DNA of 64,000 nucleotides from Glycomyces artemisiae. GTDB lineage: Bacteria; Actinomycetota; Actinomycetes; Mycobacteriales; Micromonosporaceae. The position numbers and the translations under genes were made by a program. The stretch lies in NCBI RefSeq assembly GCF_003002955.1, contig NZ_PVTJ01000007.1, positions 62,001-126,000 on the forward strand. The letters are read 5' to 3'. Below the pieces are notes generated by a model. That model did not search any database. It worked only from the letters and a program-made list of their open reading frames with translations, and was not told the origin of the DNA. This document shows, in pieces, positions 45,045 through 51,379 of the stretch (position 1 is the first letter of the stretch; every line of letters begins with the position of its first letter).

Positions 45045-45503
45045 GTGGAGGAACTGAGTCCGCGCGCGCTCGCGCTGTCCGAGCTGATCATCGGCGTGTT
45101 CCGCGCCAACGGCGCGCTCATCGCCGCCGGGGACGACCTCGCGCGGCCCGCGGGGCTCACCAGCGCGCGCTGGCAGGTCCTCGGCGTCGTCGACACCGAG
45201 GCGCGCACCGTCGCCGACGCGGCCCGCCTCATGGGGCTGCGCCGCCAGAGCGTCCAGCAGACGGCCGACGCCCTCGTCCGCGACGGCCTCGCCGAGCTCC
45301 GCGACAACCCGCGCCACCGCCGCGCGAAGCTCATCGCCCCCACGCCCGCGGGCCTGCGCGCGCTCGCCGACGTCGAACGCCGCCATGCCGAATGGGCCGA
45401 CCGCCTCGCCGCACGCCTCGACCCCGACGCGGTCGACGCCGCCCGAGCCCTCCTCGACACCCTCAGCGCCGCAATCGAACAGGAGCCTCCGCATGACCGG
45501 TGA
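45045..45503 (+). CDS. MarR-family transcriptional regulator
   Basis: 152 residues. The winged helix is LTSARWQVLGVVDTEARTVADAARLMGLRRQSVQQTADALVRDGLAELRDNPRHRRAKLIAPTPAG, with dimerisation helices at both ends. It starts with GTG at 45045, likely without a leader; longer frames read back through the SDR gene. It overlaps the next gene by 11 nt. It probably binds the palindrome upstream and controls itself and the VOC gene. Confidence 0.88.
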   Translation: MEELSPRALALSELIIGVFRANGALIAAGDDLARPAGLTSARWQVLGVVDTEARTVADAARLMGLRRQSVQQTADALVRDGLAELRDNPRHRRAKLIAPTPAGLRALADVERRHAEWADRLAARLDPDAVDAARALLDTLSAAIEQEPPHDR

Positions 45504-46209
45504 GAAGACGATCCCCCTGCTCCCCTGCCGATCCATCGACGAAACCGCCGCGTTCTACCGGATGCTCGGCTTCACCGAGACGCTCCACCAGACCCGGCCG
45601 AACCCGTACACGGTGGTCGTCATGGACGACATCCAGCTCCACTTCTACGGCGTCGACGACCTCGACCCCGAGAACACCTACGGCACCTGCATCGTCATCG
45701 TCCCCGACACCGGCGCCCTCTTCGACCGCTTCGCCGCGGGCATGCGCGCCGAGCACGGCAAGCTCCTCGTCGCTGGCATCCCCCGCGTCACCCGCCCCCG
45801 CAAGCGCGCCAACACCGGCAACCGCGCGGGCTTCTCCCTGGTCGACCCGGGAGGCAACGTGATCCGCTTCTTCCCGGCCGACGAGGACGAGGAGGCGGCT
45901 CCCCAGCGCGTCAGCAAGCTCGGCAAGCTCCTCGAACGGGCGATCGTCCTGGGCGACGCCAAAGGCGACACCGCCCAAGCCGCCAAGGTCCTCGACGCGA
46001 CCCTCGCCAAAGCCGCCGCCGACACCCCCGCCGTCGAACTCGCCGAAGCCCTCGCCTACCGCGCCGACCTCGCCGCCCGCACCGACGACCGCCCCCGCGC
46101 CCTCGAACTCCTCGACCGCCTCGCCGCCGTCCCCCTCTCCCCCGCCGACCGCACTGCCCTCGCCCCCACCCTCTCCGCCGCCGCCGACCTCAGAACCCAA
46201 CTGACCTGA
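45493..46209 (+). CDS. VOC (glyoxalase/bleomycin-resistance) protein with helical C-terminal extension
   Basis: 238 residues. Residues 1 to about 130 form a VOC domain (IPLLPCRSIDETAAFYRMLGFTETL, MDDIQLHFYGVDD, RAGFSLVDPGGNVIRFF). Residues about 145-238 are Ala/Leu-rich helices resembling one or two TPR units (AVELAEALAYRADLAARTDDRPRALELLDRLAAV). VOC proteins bind metals or small molecules, sometimes antibiotics; no substrate is evident. ATG at 45493 with AGGAG upstream is chosen; the longer frame is out-of-frame MarR sequence. Co-transcribed with marR. Confidence 0.8.
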   Translation: MTGEKTIPLLPCRSIDETAAFYRMLGFTETLHQTRPNPYTVVVMDDIQLHFYGVDDLDPENTYGTCIVIVPDTGALFDRFAAGMRAEHGKLLVAGIPRVTRPRKRANTGNRAGFSLVDPGGNVIRFFPADEDEEAAPQRVSKLGKLLERAIVLGDAKGDTAQAAKVLDATLAKAAADTPAVELAEALAYRADLAARTDDRPRALELLDRLAAVPLSPADRTALAPTLSAAADLRTQLT

Positions 46210-46238
46210 CCCATCCCCCGTCCCGACCGCCCCCCAGG

Positions 46239-46244
46239 TATCAT
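46239..46244 (+). promoter_or_regulatory. Possible -10 element for the tRNA
   Basis: TATCAT lies 35 nt upstream of the tRNA 5' end in otherwise C-rich sequence. No clear -35 is seen. Confidence 0.3.
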
Positions 46245-46278
46245 TCACACCGGCCCCGCCCCGCACAGGCAGGACCCC

Positions 46279-46355
46279 GGCCCGGTATTCCAACTGGCAG
46301 AGAAGACGGATTCAAAACCCGTACAGTGTGGGTTCGAATCCCACCCGGGCTACCA
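46279..46355 (+). tRNA. tRNA with anticodon CAA (Leu by codon table), atypical class I form
   Basis: 77 nt including encoded CCA. The acceptor stem is GGCCCGG / CCGGGCT with one G-U pair. The D stem has 3 bp (TTC/GAA) with a GG-containing loop. The anticodon stem is ACGGA / CCCGT with an A-C mismatch next to loop TTCAAAA, giving anticodon CAA at 46313-46315. The T arm GTGGG TTCGAAT CCCAC is perfect. The variable loop is only 5 nt (ACAGT), whereas bacterial tRNA-Leu has a long variable arm. It is therefore either a deletion derivative of tRNA-Leu(CAA) or a noncanonical tRNA. The unpaired D-stem position 13-22 is Leu-like. Confidence 0.75.
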
Positions 46356-46371
46356 CCACAGACCCACACCC

Positions 46372-46881
46372 TCCGACGACCTGCAACAACACGAGAATCT
46401 TCCAGATTTCCGGGTTTGGGCTGTATATGACTCCACTGGCAACGAGATCGCAGCCGAGATCAGGTCGGGCGGATAGCACACTTGTAGGGTCAGCGCACTC
46501 ACCATGCAATGCCAGGTTTTTCTGCAGCGGGGCAGTGTATCGACGACGCAAACCTCATGGTTCAGCTTGTGGGCTCCAAGTTCTGTTGGACCACCGCGCT
46601 GAGCGCCGGGCGCGTGAGAGCGCCTGGGAGGCGTTCGGTCGCGAACGGGCCGTCACTTCGCTCGACCGATGACGACGAGGACGGGCTGATTACGCTCCTG
46701 TCGCCGGTGCGGTTCTCCCAGACACACGCAACTGGTTTTGGAGGTCTCCACCAGCACCGTTGGTAGGTCAGTGCTGACACCACCCGGGCCAGGAGGGCAC
46801 CCTAGGGTTGGTGGGAGTTGACACTATCCTGGCGGGCGCGCAACCGGAGCGAGTCCGAGCAGGTTGAGCGGAGGTGGGCGC
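46372..46881. other. Gene-poor stretch after the tRNA
   Basis: About 510 bp with comparatively AT-rich sequence near 46380-46440 and no open frame with convincing codon use or recognisable protein. A short minus-strand frame here merely translates the tRNA end. It probably holds decayed sequence and the padR promoter. Confidence 0.6.
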
Positions 46882-47454
46882 ATGTCGGCGACGAGGCTCC
46901 TGGTGCTCGGTATCGTGCACCTCTCCGGCGGCGCGCACGGCTACCAGGTGCGGTCCGAACTGCAGAGCTGGCGTGCGGAGATTTGGGCCAAGATCAAGCC
47001 CGGTTCGATTTATCACGCGCTGAAGAAGGCGGCGGCTGATGGCCTCCTCACCGAACATGCCGAGCCTGGCAACTCCGGGCCGGAGCGCGTTCTGTACCGC
47101 CTGACAGCTCGGGGACGTGACGAGATAGTCGAACTGGTCCGCGACGGTCTACGGCGCACCCACGACCCCACCATGCTCGACGCGTCCATCGCCATGTTGC
47201 CCATGCTGACCAGGACAGATGCCATCGCGCACGTCAACGAGCGGATCGCGCGCCTGGAAGCGGAGCTCGTACAACAGGCCAAGTGGCAGGAGCACCCCAA
47301 TCGGGACATCCCCGAGCACGTCCGCGATCAGGCTGAACTGTGGGCGGGACATGCACGCACCGAACTGGAGTGGGCGAAGAGCCTGAGCAAACGACTCTCT
47401 GAGGGCGCTTACACCATGGCCGATGATCCGGGTTCGTGGCGAACGGTCCCCTAA
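46882..47454 (+). CDS. PadR-family transcriptional regulator
   Basis: 190 residues. The PadR winged helix occupies the first 90 residues (LLVLGIVHLSGGAHGYQVRSEL, KPGSIYHALKKAAADGLLTEH, RVLYRLTARGRDEIVELV), followed by a helical dimerisation tail. ATG at 46882 has GGAGG 8 nt upstream; a TTG 18 nt earlier is a weaker choice. Its stop overlaps the first of two direct repeats that precede doxX, so it probably regulates the doxX-hydrolase pair. Codon use is less GC-biased than in neighbouring genes. Confidence 0.88.
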   Translation: MSATRLLVLGIVHLSGGAHGYQVRSELQSWRAEIWAKIKPGSIYHALKKAAADGLLTEHAEPGNSGPERVLYRLTARGRDEIVELVRDGLRRTHDPTMLDASIAMLPMLTRTDAIAHVNERIARLEAELVQQAKWQEHPNRDIPEHVRDQAELWAGHARTELEWAKSLSKRLSEGAYTMADDPGSWRTVP

Positions 47455-47513
47455 TCAATCTTGACTAGATGCTCCTCCTCGTGTACTTTGACCAAGTAAT
47501 CAAACTTGACTAG
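47453..47513. promoter_or_regulatory. Direct-repeat operator before doxX
   Basis: AATCAATCTTGACTAG (47453-47468) and AATCAAACTTGACTAG (47498-47513) match at 15 of 16 positions and are offset by 45 bp, about four helical turns. A further TTGACC lies between them. They precede the doxX start at 47547 and suit a cooperatively binding regulator such as the adjacent PadR protein. Confidence 0.5.
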
Positions 47514-47546
47514 TTGGCCAGACCCGGACGCGGCAAGGAGAGCCGA

Positions 47547-47969
47547 ATGAGCACCACCCCCAAGAACAGCTCGGAAACCGTTGCGCACACGCCCGGGCGG
47601 GCGAGCAGCATCGGGGTCTGGATTCTGCAAGTCGCACTGGCGGCGATCATCGCCGGCGGCGGAATCTCGAAGCTCGCCGGCGACCCGGTCATGGTGGACA
47701 TGTTCGCCGACATCGGGGCTGGCCAGTGGCTCCGGTACCTGGTCGGAGCGCTGGAGGTCGCGGGAGGGGTTGGCCTTCTGATCCCGGCTCTGGCGGGCCT
47801 GGCCAGTCTCGGGTTGGCGGCATTGTTGACCGGTGCTGTCATCACCGATCAGTTCGTGCTCGAGCAGAGCCCTTGGATGCCGCTCGCCCTTCTCGTCGTG
47901 GCGGCCGTGATCGCAAGGGCGCGGTGGTCGCGCACCGAGGTCGTCGTCGGCACGCTGCTCAGGCGCTGA
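47547..47969 (+). CDS. DoxX-family membrane protein
   Basis: 140 residues with four predicted membrane segments (IGVWILQVALAAIIAGGGISKLAG, LRYLVGALEVAGGVGLLIPALAGLA, SLGLAALLTGAVITDQFV, PLALLVVAAVIA), the standard DoxX layout. The family is linked to quinone or redox-stress functions. ATG at 47547 with AAGGAG upstream is chosen over a longer frame from 47514. The hydrolase follows 27 nt downstream. Confidence 0.85.
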   Translation: MSTTPKNSSETVAHTPGRASSIGVWILQVALAAIIAGGGISKLAGDPVMVDMFADIGAGQWLRYLVGALEVAGGVGLLIPALAGLASLGLAALLTGAVITDQFVLEQSPWMPLALLVVAAVIARARWSRTEVVVGTLLRR

Positions 47970-47996
47970 GACAAACCTCTCGAACGGAGATGTGAG

Positions 47997-48830
47997 ATGA
48001 ACGAGATGGCCTTTCGCGTGACATCGAACGATGGCACCACCATCGCCTACGACCGGAAGGGAAGCGGCCCGGCTGTCATCCTGGTAGGCGGCGCACAGGA
48101 CGACGGGGCCGAGAACGCTCCCTTGATACCTGCTCTCGCCGAGCACTTCACGGTTTACAACTATGCCCGTCGGGGACGCGGCGCGAGCGGCTTCACCGAG
48201 CCCTACGCCGTGGAAAAGGAGATCGAGGACCTGGATGCGTTGATCGCGGAGGCGGGCGGCTCGGCACACCTGTTCGGGGCGTCCTCTGGTGGCGCGCTGG
48301 CGCTGGAAGCCGCCGCGGCCGGGTCAGCCATCGACACGATCGCCGTGTGGGAGGTGCCCTACGCGGTCGGGGACGACATACGCCCGCGATTCGAGGAGTA
48401 CGTCGCAGACACCCAACGCGCCTTCGACGCCGGGCGAGACGAGGAGGTTCTCGAACTGTTCATGCGCATGACCGGCGCCTCCGACGACAACATTGCGGCC
48501 AGGAAAGCGGCAGGCAAGCAGACGGAGCATTGGGCGGATTCGGTCGCCCTCGCGCCCACGCTGGTCCACGACAGCCTCTTCCTCAACCGCTACCAGTTGC
48601 CGGCCGATCGACTGGCAACGGTCACCCAACCGGTCCTGGTCACCACCGGAGGACCGATCACGGTCTCCTACATGGCAGGCCTGCCCTCGGACTTCTTCGA
48701 CCGCGCAGCCGACGAGCTTGCAGACCTCCTACCCCACGCTCAACGGGAGACCCTCAAGGGGCCGGATCACGTCGTCGACCCACAGATCGTCGGCCCGCTG
48801 TTGCTGCGGTTCTTCAGCAGCGAACACTGA
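47997..48830 (+). CDS. Alpha/beta hydrolase
   Basis: 277 residues. The oxyanion region is PAVILVGGAQDDGAENAPLIPAL. The nucleophile elbow is HLFGASSGGALAL, with the catalytic Ser in GASSG, and the catalytic His is in LKGPDHVVDP. No signal peptide, so a cytoplasmic esterase or lipase-like enzyme; the substrate is unknown. Translated from ATG 47997 with GGAG upstream. It is probably co-transcribed with doxX under PadR control. Confidence 0.88.
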   Translation: MNEMAFRVTSNDGTTIAYDRKGSGPAVILVGGAQDDGAENAPLIPALAEHFTVYNYARRGRGASGFTEPYAVEKEIEDLDALIAEAGGSAHLFGASSGGALALEAAAAGSAIDTIAVWEVPYAVGDDIRPRFEEYVADTQRAFDAGRDEEVLELFMRMTGASDDNIAARKAAGKQTEHWADSVALAPTLVHDSLFLNRYQLPADRLATVTQPVLVTTGGPITVSYMAGLPSDFFDRAADELADLLPHAQRETLKGPDHVVDPQIVGPLLLRFFSSEH

Positions 48831-49063
48831 GGGGCCCGCGAGGTGTTGCAGGAAGACCGATTACCGCGCAAGCAGATCTTCGTCGCGCCAGGGACACGGG
48901 GCGGACAGGTGGTGTCGACGCAAACCAACATCCGCGGCACCGACACGTGCCTGGCGGTGTCAGAACTCGCCGACAAGCGGTGTCGGACGAAACCTCCGCA
49001 GCCCCCCGATCCGCAACGCACTGACACGGATAACGCTGTTTCAGCCCACAATGTAATGAAAGA

Positions 49064-49091
49064 GTGGGTCCGCCGCCTTCCCGGGCTACCC
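49064..49091 (+). repeat. Degenerate copy of the tRNA T arm and acceptor end
   Basis: GTGGGTCCGCCGCCTTCCCG plus GGCTACCC aligns without gaps to tRNA positions 46328-46355: 21 of 28 bases are identical, with CCCGGGCTACC conserved unbroken. The T-stem complement is ruined, so it is not a functional tRNA. Candidate right attachment site of the island. Confidence 0.5.
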
Positions 49092-49110
49092 AAACGGAGT
49101 TATGGCTCCG

Positions 49111-49710
49111 CTACCAGGTCAAACAAGACATCCAAGGCGTGGCACGAACAAGTGTCACGCCTTCACTGCCCCTTCGGCCCCCTCCCTGTCCGATGCGGGA
49201 GGACGCTTCGGCTAGCAGGGCGAGCACCGCCTCGGCCGCCTCGCGCCAGTCCTCAAGCCGTCCGGCAGCGGTGGCCTCGGCGAAGCGCGTCTCGCCGAGC
49301 CGGGTCCGGGCGGCGCGCCTGCTCGCGGCGACGTCCGGATGGGAGTGGTAGTCGGGCAGGCCGTCGAGCGCGTCGCTCGCCGCGAGCATTCGGGCGGCGG
49401 CCCCGTCGTCGCCGCGGCGCAGCGCCAGGTCCGCGATGCCGATGAGCGACAGCGCGATCAGCGGCGTGTGCCCGGTCTCCAACGCCGCGCGGTAGCCCGC
49501 TTCGCGGTGCGCGCGGGCCTCGCCGAGCCCCTCGGCGAGGTAGCCGAGGCGGTCGCGGATCACGACGCGGACGTGGCTGCCATCGCCGTCCGCGCCGAGC
49601 AGGGCCGTCATGGCGGCGATCTGCCGGTACGCTTCGTCGCGGTCGCCGCTCCAGCGGGCGAGGTCGCACTTGGCGAGGGCCAGCGCCGCAAGCGTCGCCG
49701 GATATAGCCT
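49111..49710 (-). pseudogene. C-terminal remnant of an AfsR/BTAD-type regulator
   Basis: The minus-strand frame from about 49710 to the stop at 49111 carries helical-repeat sequence with good codon bias (LALAKCDLARWSGDRDEAYRQIAAMTALL, ARMLAASDALDGLPDYHSHPDVAASRRAARTRLGETRFAEATAAGR). This resembles the TPR end of large AfsR-like regulators. No start codon with a ribosome-binding site and no DNA-binding, BTAD or ATPase domain precede it; upstream the frame turns into non-coding sequence. It is probably a 5'-truncated gene left at the island border. Confidence 0.6.
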
Positions 49711-49831
49711 GTGAGCTGGGATGAGGTCGGTTTGAGGCGGGTGTGAGAGCGGTCGGCTCTTGACTTTCAGAGCCCGGCGAGTCTCGGACTCGCTTCGGGG
49801 ATCTTTCCAGTGAACAGAACGGAGCGGCGTC

Positions 49832-50206
49832 ATGCCCCAGTACTTCCTCACCGTCCCGCACGGGTCCGAAGAGGAGCCGACGATGGAGTCGATGCAGGAT
49901 ATCGATCCCGCTGAGCTGCAAGCGATGATGGACGCCGTTGGCGCGTTCAACAGCGGCCTTGAGCAGGCAGGGGCCTTCGTCTCCGCGGGCGGCCTCCAGC
50001 CGCCGTCGACGGCGGTCACCGTCGACGCCACCGGGGACGTGCCCGTGCGCGTGCCGGGGCCGTTCGTGACGGCGGCCGAGTACGTCGGCGGGTTCTGGAT
50101 CATCGACGTCCCGGACCAGGAGCAGGCGCTGGGCTGGGCGGAGCAGGCCTCGGCCGCGCTGGGTTCGCGGATCGAGGTCCGGGCGCTGCAAGAGGCGCCC
50201 GAGTAG
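49832..50206 (+). CDS. YCII-related domain protein
   Basis: 124 residues. MPQYFLTVPHG at the start, a middle AGAFVSAGGLQPPSTAVTV and DVPVRVPGPFVTAAEYVGGFWIIDVPDQEQALGWAEQAS follow the YCII/DGPF pattern. These proteins are usually beside ECF sigma factors; none is adjacent here. Enzymatic role unknown. ATG at 49832 follows an ACGGAGCGG site. Confidence 0.85.
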   Translation: MPQYFLTVPHGSEEEPTMESMQDIDPAELQAMMDAVGAFNSGLEQAGAFVSAGGLQPPSTAVTVDATGDVPVRVPGPFVTAAEYVGGFWIIDVPDQEQALGWAEQASAALGSRIEVRALQEAPE

Positions 50207-50226
50207 TCGTCCGGCGAGTGCCGATC

Positions 50227-50703
50227 ATGAAGCACGCGAGGCTGCTCCCGCTCGGCGCCTGCCTGCTCGCGGCGGGCCTCGTGCTCGCCGCGTGCGGCGG
50301 GCAGAGCGGTGGCGGCAGCAGTGACGGCGGCATCGGGGACACCACGGCCGCGACCGCCGACGAGACGTCCGCCCCTGCCGACTCCGGAGGCAGCGGCTCG
50401 GGCGTCGCGGCGTCCACACCGGTCGAGCAGGTCATCGTGGACCTGGTCGACGCGGTCAACGCCGGGGACGCCGCCGGAGCGATGGAATTCGTCTGCGAGG
50501 GTTCGGAGAGCGCGGTCCAGGCCGCGGTCGAGGAGCTGGCCGGCGACCCGCCCGGCCTGGTCGTGGAGGAGTTCGCCTCCGACGCGTCCGGTGGCGTCAC
50601 CGCGACGGCCGCGGGCGCCGCCGGCGGCGGACCGGTCGGCGCGAGTATCGGGGCGGCCGATATCAGCACGGGCCCTTGCGTCGCGGCGGTCTTCGTCACG
50701 TGA
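50227..50703 (+). CDS. Small lipoprotein, function unknown
   Basis: 158 residues. A lipoprotein signal peptide (MKHARLLPLGACLLAAGLVLAAC) ends in lipobox LAAC, followed by GG and a Ser/Gly/Asp-rich linker to about residue 60. A small alpha/beta domain follows (EQVIVDLVDAVNAGDAAGAMEFVCEGSE), resembling the NTF2-like or DUF4878-type export domains of actinomycete lipoproteins. Two Cys in the mature part could pair. ATG at 50227 is preferred over a GTG 9 nt earlier. Confidence 0.75.
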   Translation: MKHARLLPLGACLLAAGLVLAACGGQSGGGSSDGGIGDTTAATADETSAPADSGGSGSGVAASTPVEQVIVDLVDAVNAGDAAGAMEFVCEGSESAVQAAVEELAGDPPGLVVEEFASDASGGVTATAAGAAGGGPVGASIGAADISTGPCVAAVFVT

Positions 50704-50739
50704 CGCACTGAGAGCCCTGAGACGAGACGAGGAGTGATC

Positions 50740-51093
50740 ATGCTGTCCACACCCCCTGAGAGACGGAGCACCGGGATGATCTTGCGGACCTGGTCGGCGC
50801 GGGCCACGGAAGAGGGCGCCGACGCCTACCAGCGCTATTTCGAGGACGTGCTGCTCGCCGAGCTGGGCAGGCAGCCCGGCTTCCGCGGCGCCCACCTCGC
50901 CCTGGGCGGCGCCGCGGGCGATCCGGTCCGCGAGCTGGTCGTCCTGACGTTCTGGGAGTCGATCGAGGCGATCCGCTCGTTCGCGGGCGAGCGGTTCGAC
51001 ACGGCCGTGGTCGAGCCCGAGGCGCAGGCGGTCCTGGTCGACTACGACCGGACCGTCGTCCACCGGGAGGTCCTGGCCGCGGGCGGTTTCTAG
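50740..51093 (+). CDS. ABM-like dimeric ferredoxin-fold protein
   Basis: 117 residues. ILRTWSARATEEGADAYQRYFEDVLLAELGRQPGFRGAHLALG and ELVVLTFWESIEAIRSFAGE match the antibiotic-biosynthesis-monooxygenase/stress-response alpha-beta barrel layout. Function unknown. GAGGAG lies 6 nt before the ATG at 50740. It lies 36 nt after the lipoprotein gene and ahead of a strong terminator, so 49832-51093 may be one transcript. Confidence 0.75.
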   Translation: MLSTPPERRSTGMILRTWSARATEEGADAYQRYFEDVLLAELGRQPGFRGAHLALGGAAGDPVRELVVLTFWESIEAIRSFAGERFDTAVVEPEAQAVLVDYDRTVVHREVLAAGGF

Positions 51094-51106
51094 GCCCGCG
51101 CACGAC

Positions 51107-51141
51107 ATCGGCGGCCCGCCTCATCGAGGCGGGCCGCCGAT
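51107..51141. terminator. Strong hairpin terminator
   Basis: Perfect 16-bp stem ATCGGCGGCCCGCCTC / GAGGCGGGCCGCCGAT with a 3-nt loop, directly after the ABM-like gene. The remaining sequence to 51379 holds no supported gene except the mini-ORF noted at 51264. Confidence 0.85.
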
Positions 51142-51263
51142 CTGCGTCCGCGGGAACAGCGTCGCGGACGGCGAGTGTCCCCAAAGGCCGCGGCGTCGGC
51201 CCGCCGTCGGCAGCTGGAGCCGCCGGACGGTGTCAACCCACGACGGCCGCCCGCGGCCGGGCA

Positions 51264-51284
51264 CTAGTAGTCGCGTCCTCGCAT
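51264..51284 (-). other. Six-codon mini-ORF with a strong ribosome-binding site
   Basis: ATG CGA GGA CGC GAC TAC TAG encodes MRGRDY. It is preceded by GGGGAGGAGG about 7 nt upstream, one of the best ribosome-binding sites in the window. It lies 96 nt after the MFS gene on the same strand. It may be chance; there is no adjacent P450 or other modifying enzyme that would suggest a minimal peptide natural product. Confidence 0.25.
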
Positions 51285-51379
51285 GGCGCACCTCCTCCCC
51301 TGCTCGGCGGACCCGCCCCGGGTTCGGGGCGGGAGTCTCGGTGCGGCAGATCCGGTGTCCCCGCTGTCGTCGCGCGCCT

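Larger units (their letters stand above)
46328..49091. mobile_element. Putative small genomic island at the tRNA 3' end, no integrase left
   Basis: The last 28 nt of the tRNA (46328-46355) recur imperfectly at 49064-49091 with no gap, 21 of 28 identical, including the unbroken run CCCGGGCTACC. The 2.7 kb between is visibly lower in GC and less biased at third codon positions than its surroundings. It holds a PadR regulator, a DoxX protein and a hydrolase, plus about 500 bp without genes. This layout fits tRNA-site integration followed by loss of the integrase. It could also be a chance match; no recombinase gene is present to prove it. Confidence 0.45.

Noticed and set aside
43243..45057. Single 604-residue kinase fusion
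   Set aside because: The second half is the SDR gene read in the wrong frame; a single T explains the lost stop.
46312..46551. Minus-strand frame ending in VGFEPTLYGF
   Set aside because: That peptide is the reverse translation of a tRNA end, a familiar spurious ORF signature.
48843..49445. Plus-strand 200-residue frame after the hydrolase
   Set aside because: Low-complexity Arg/Ala/Pro composition in its second half, antisense to the regulator remnant, no recognisable domain.
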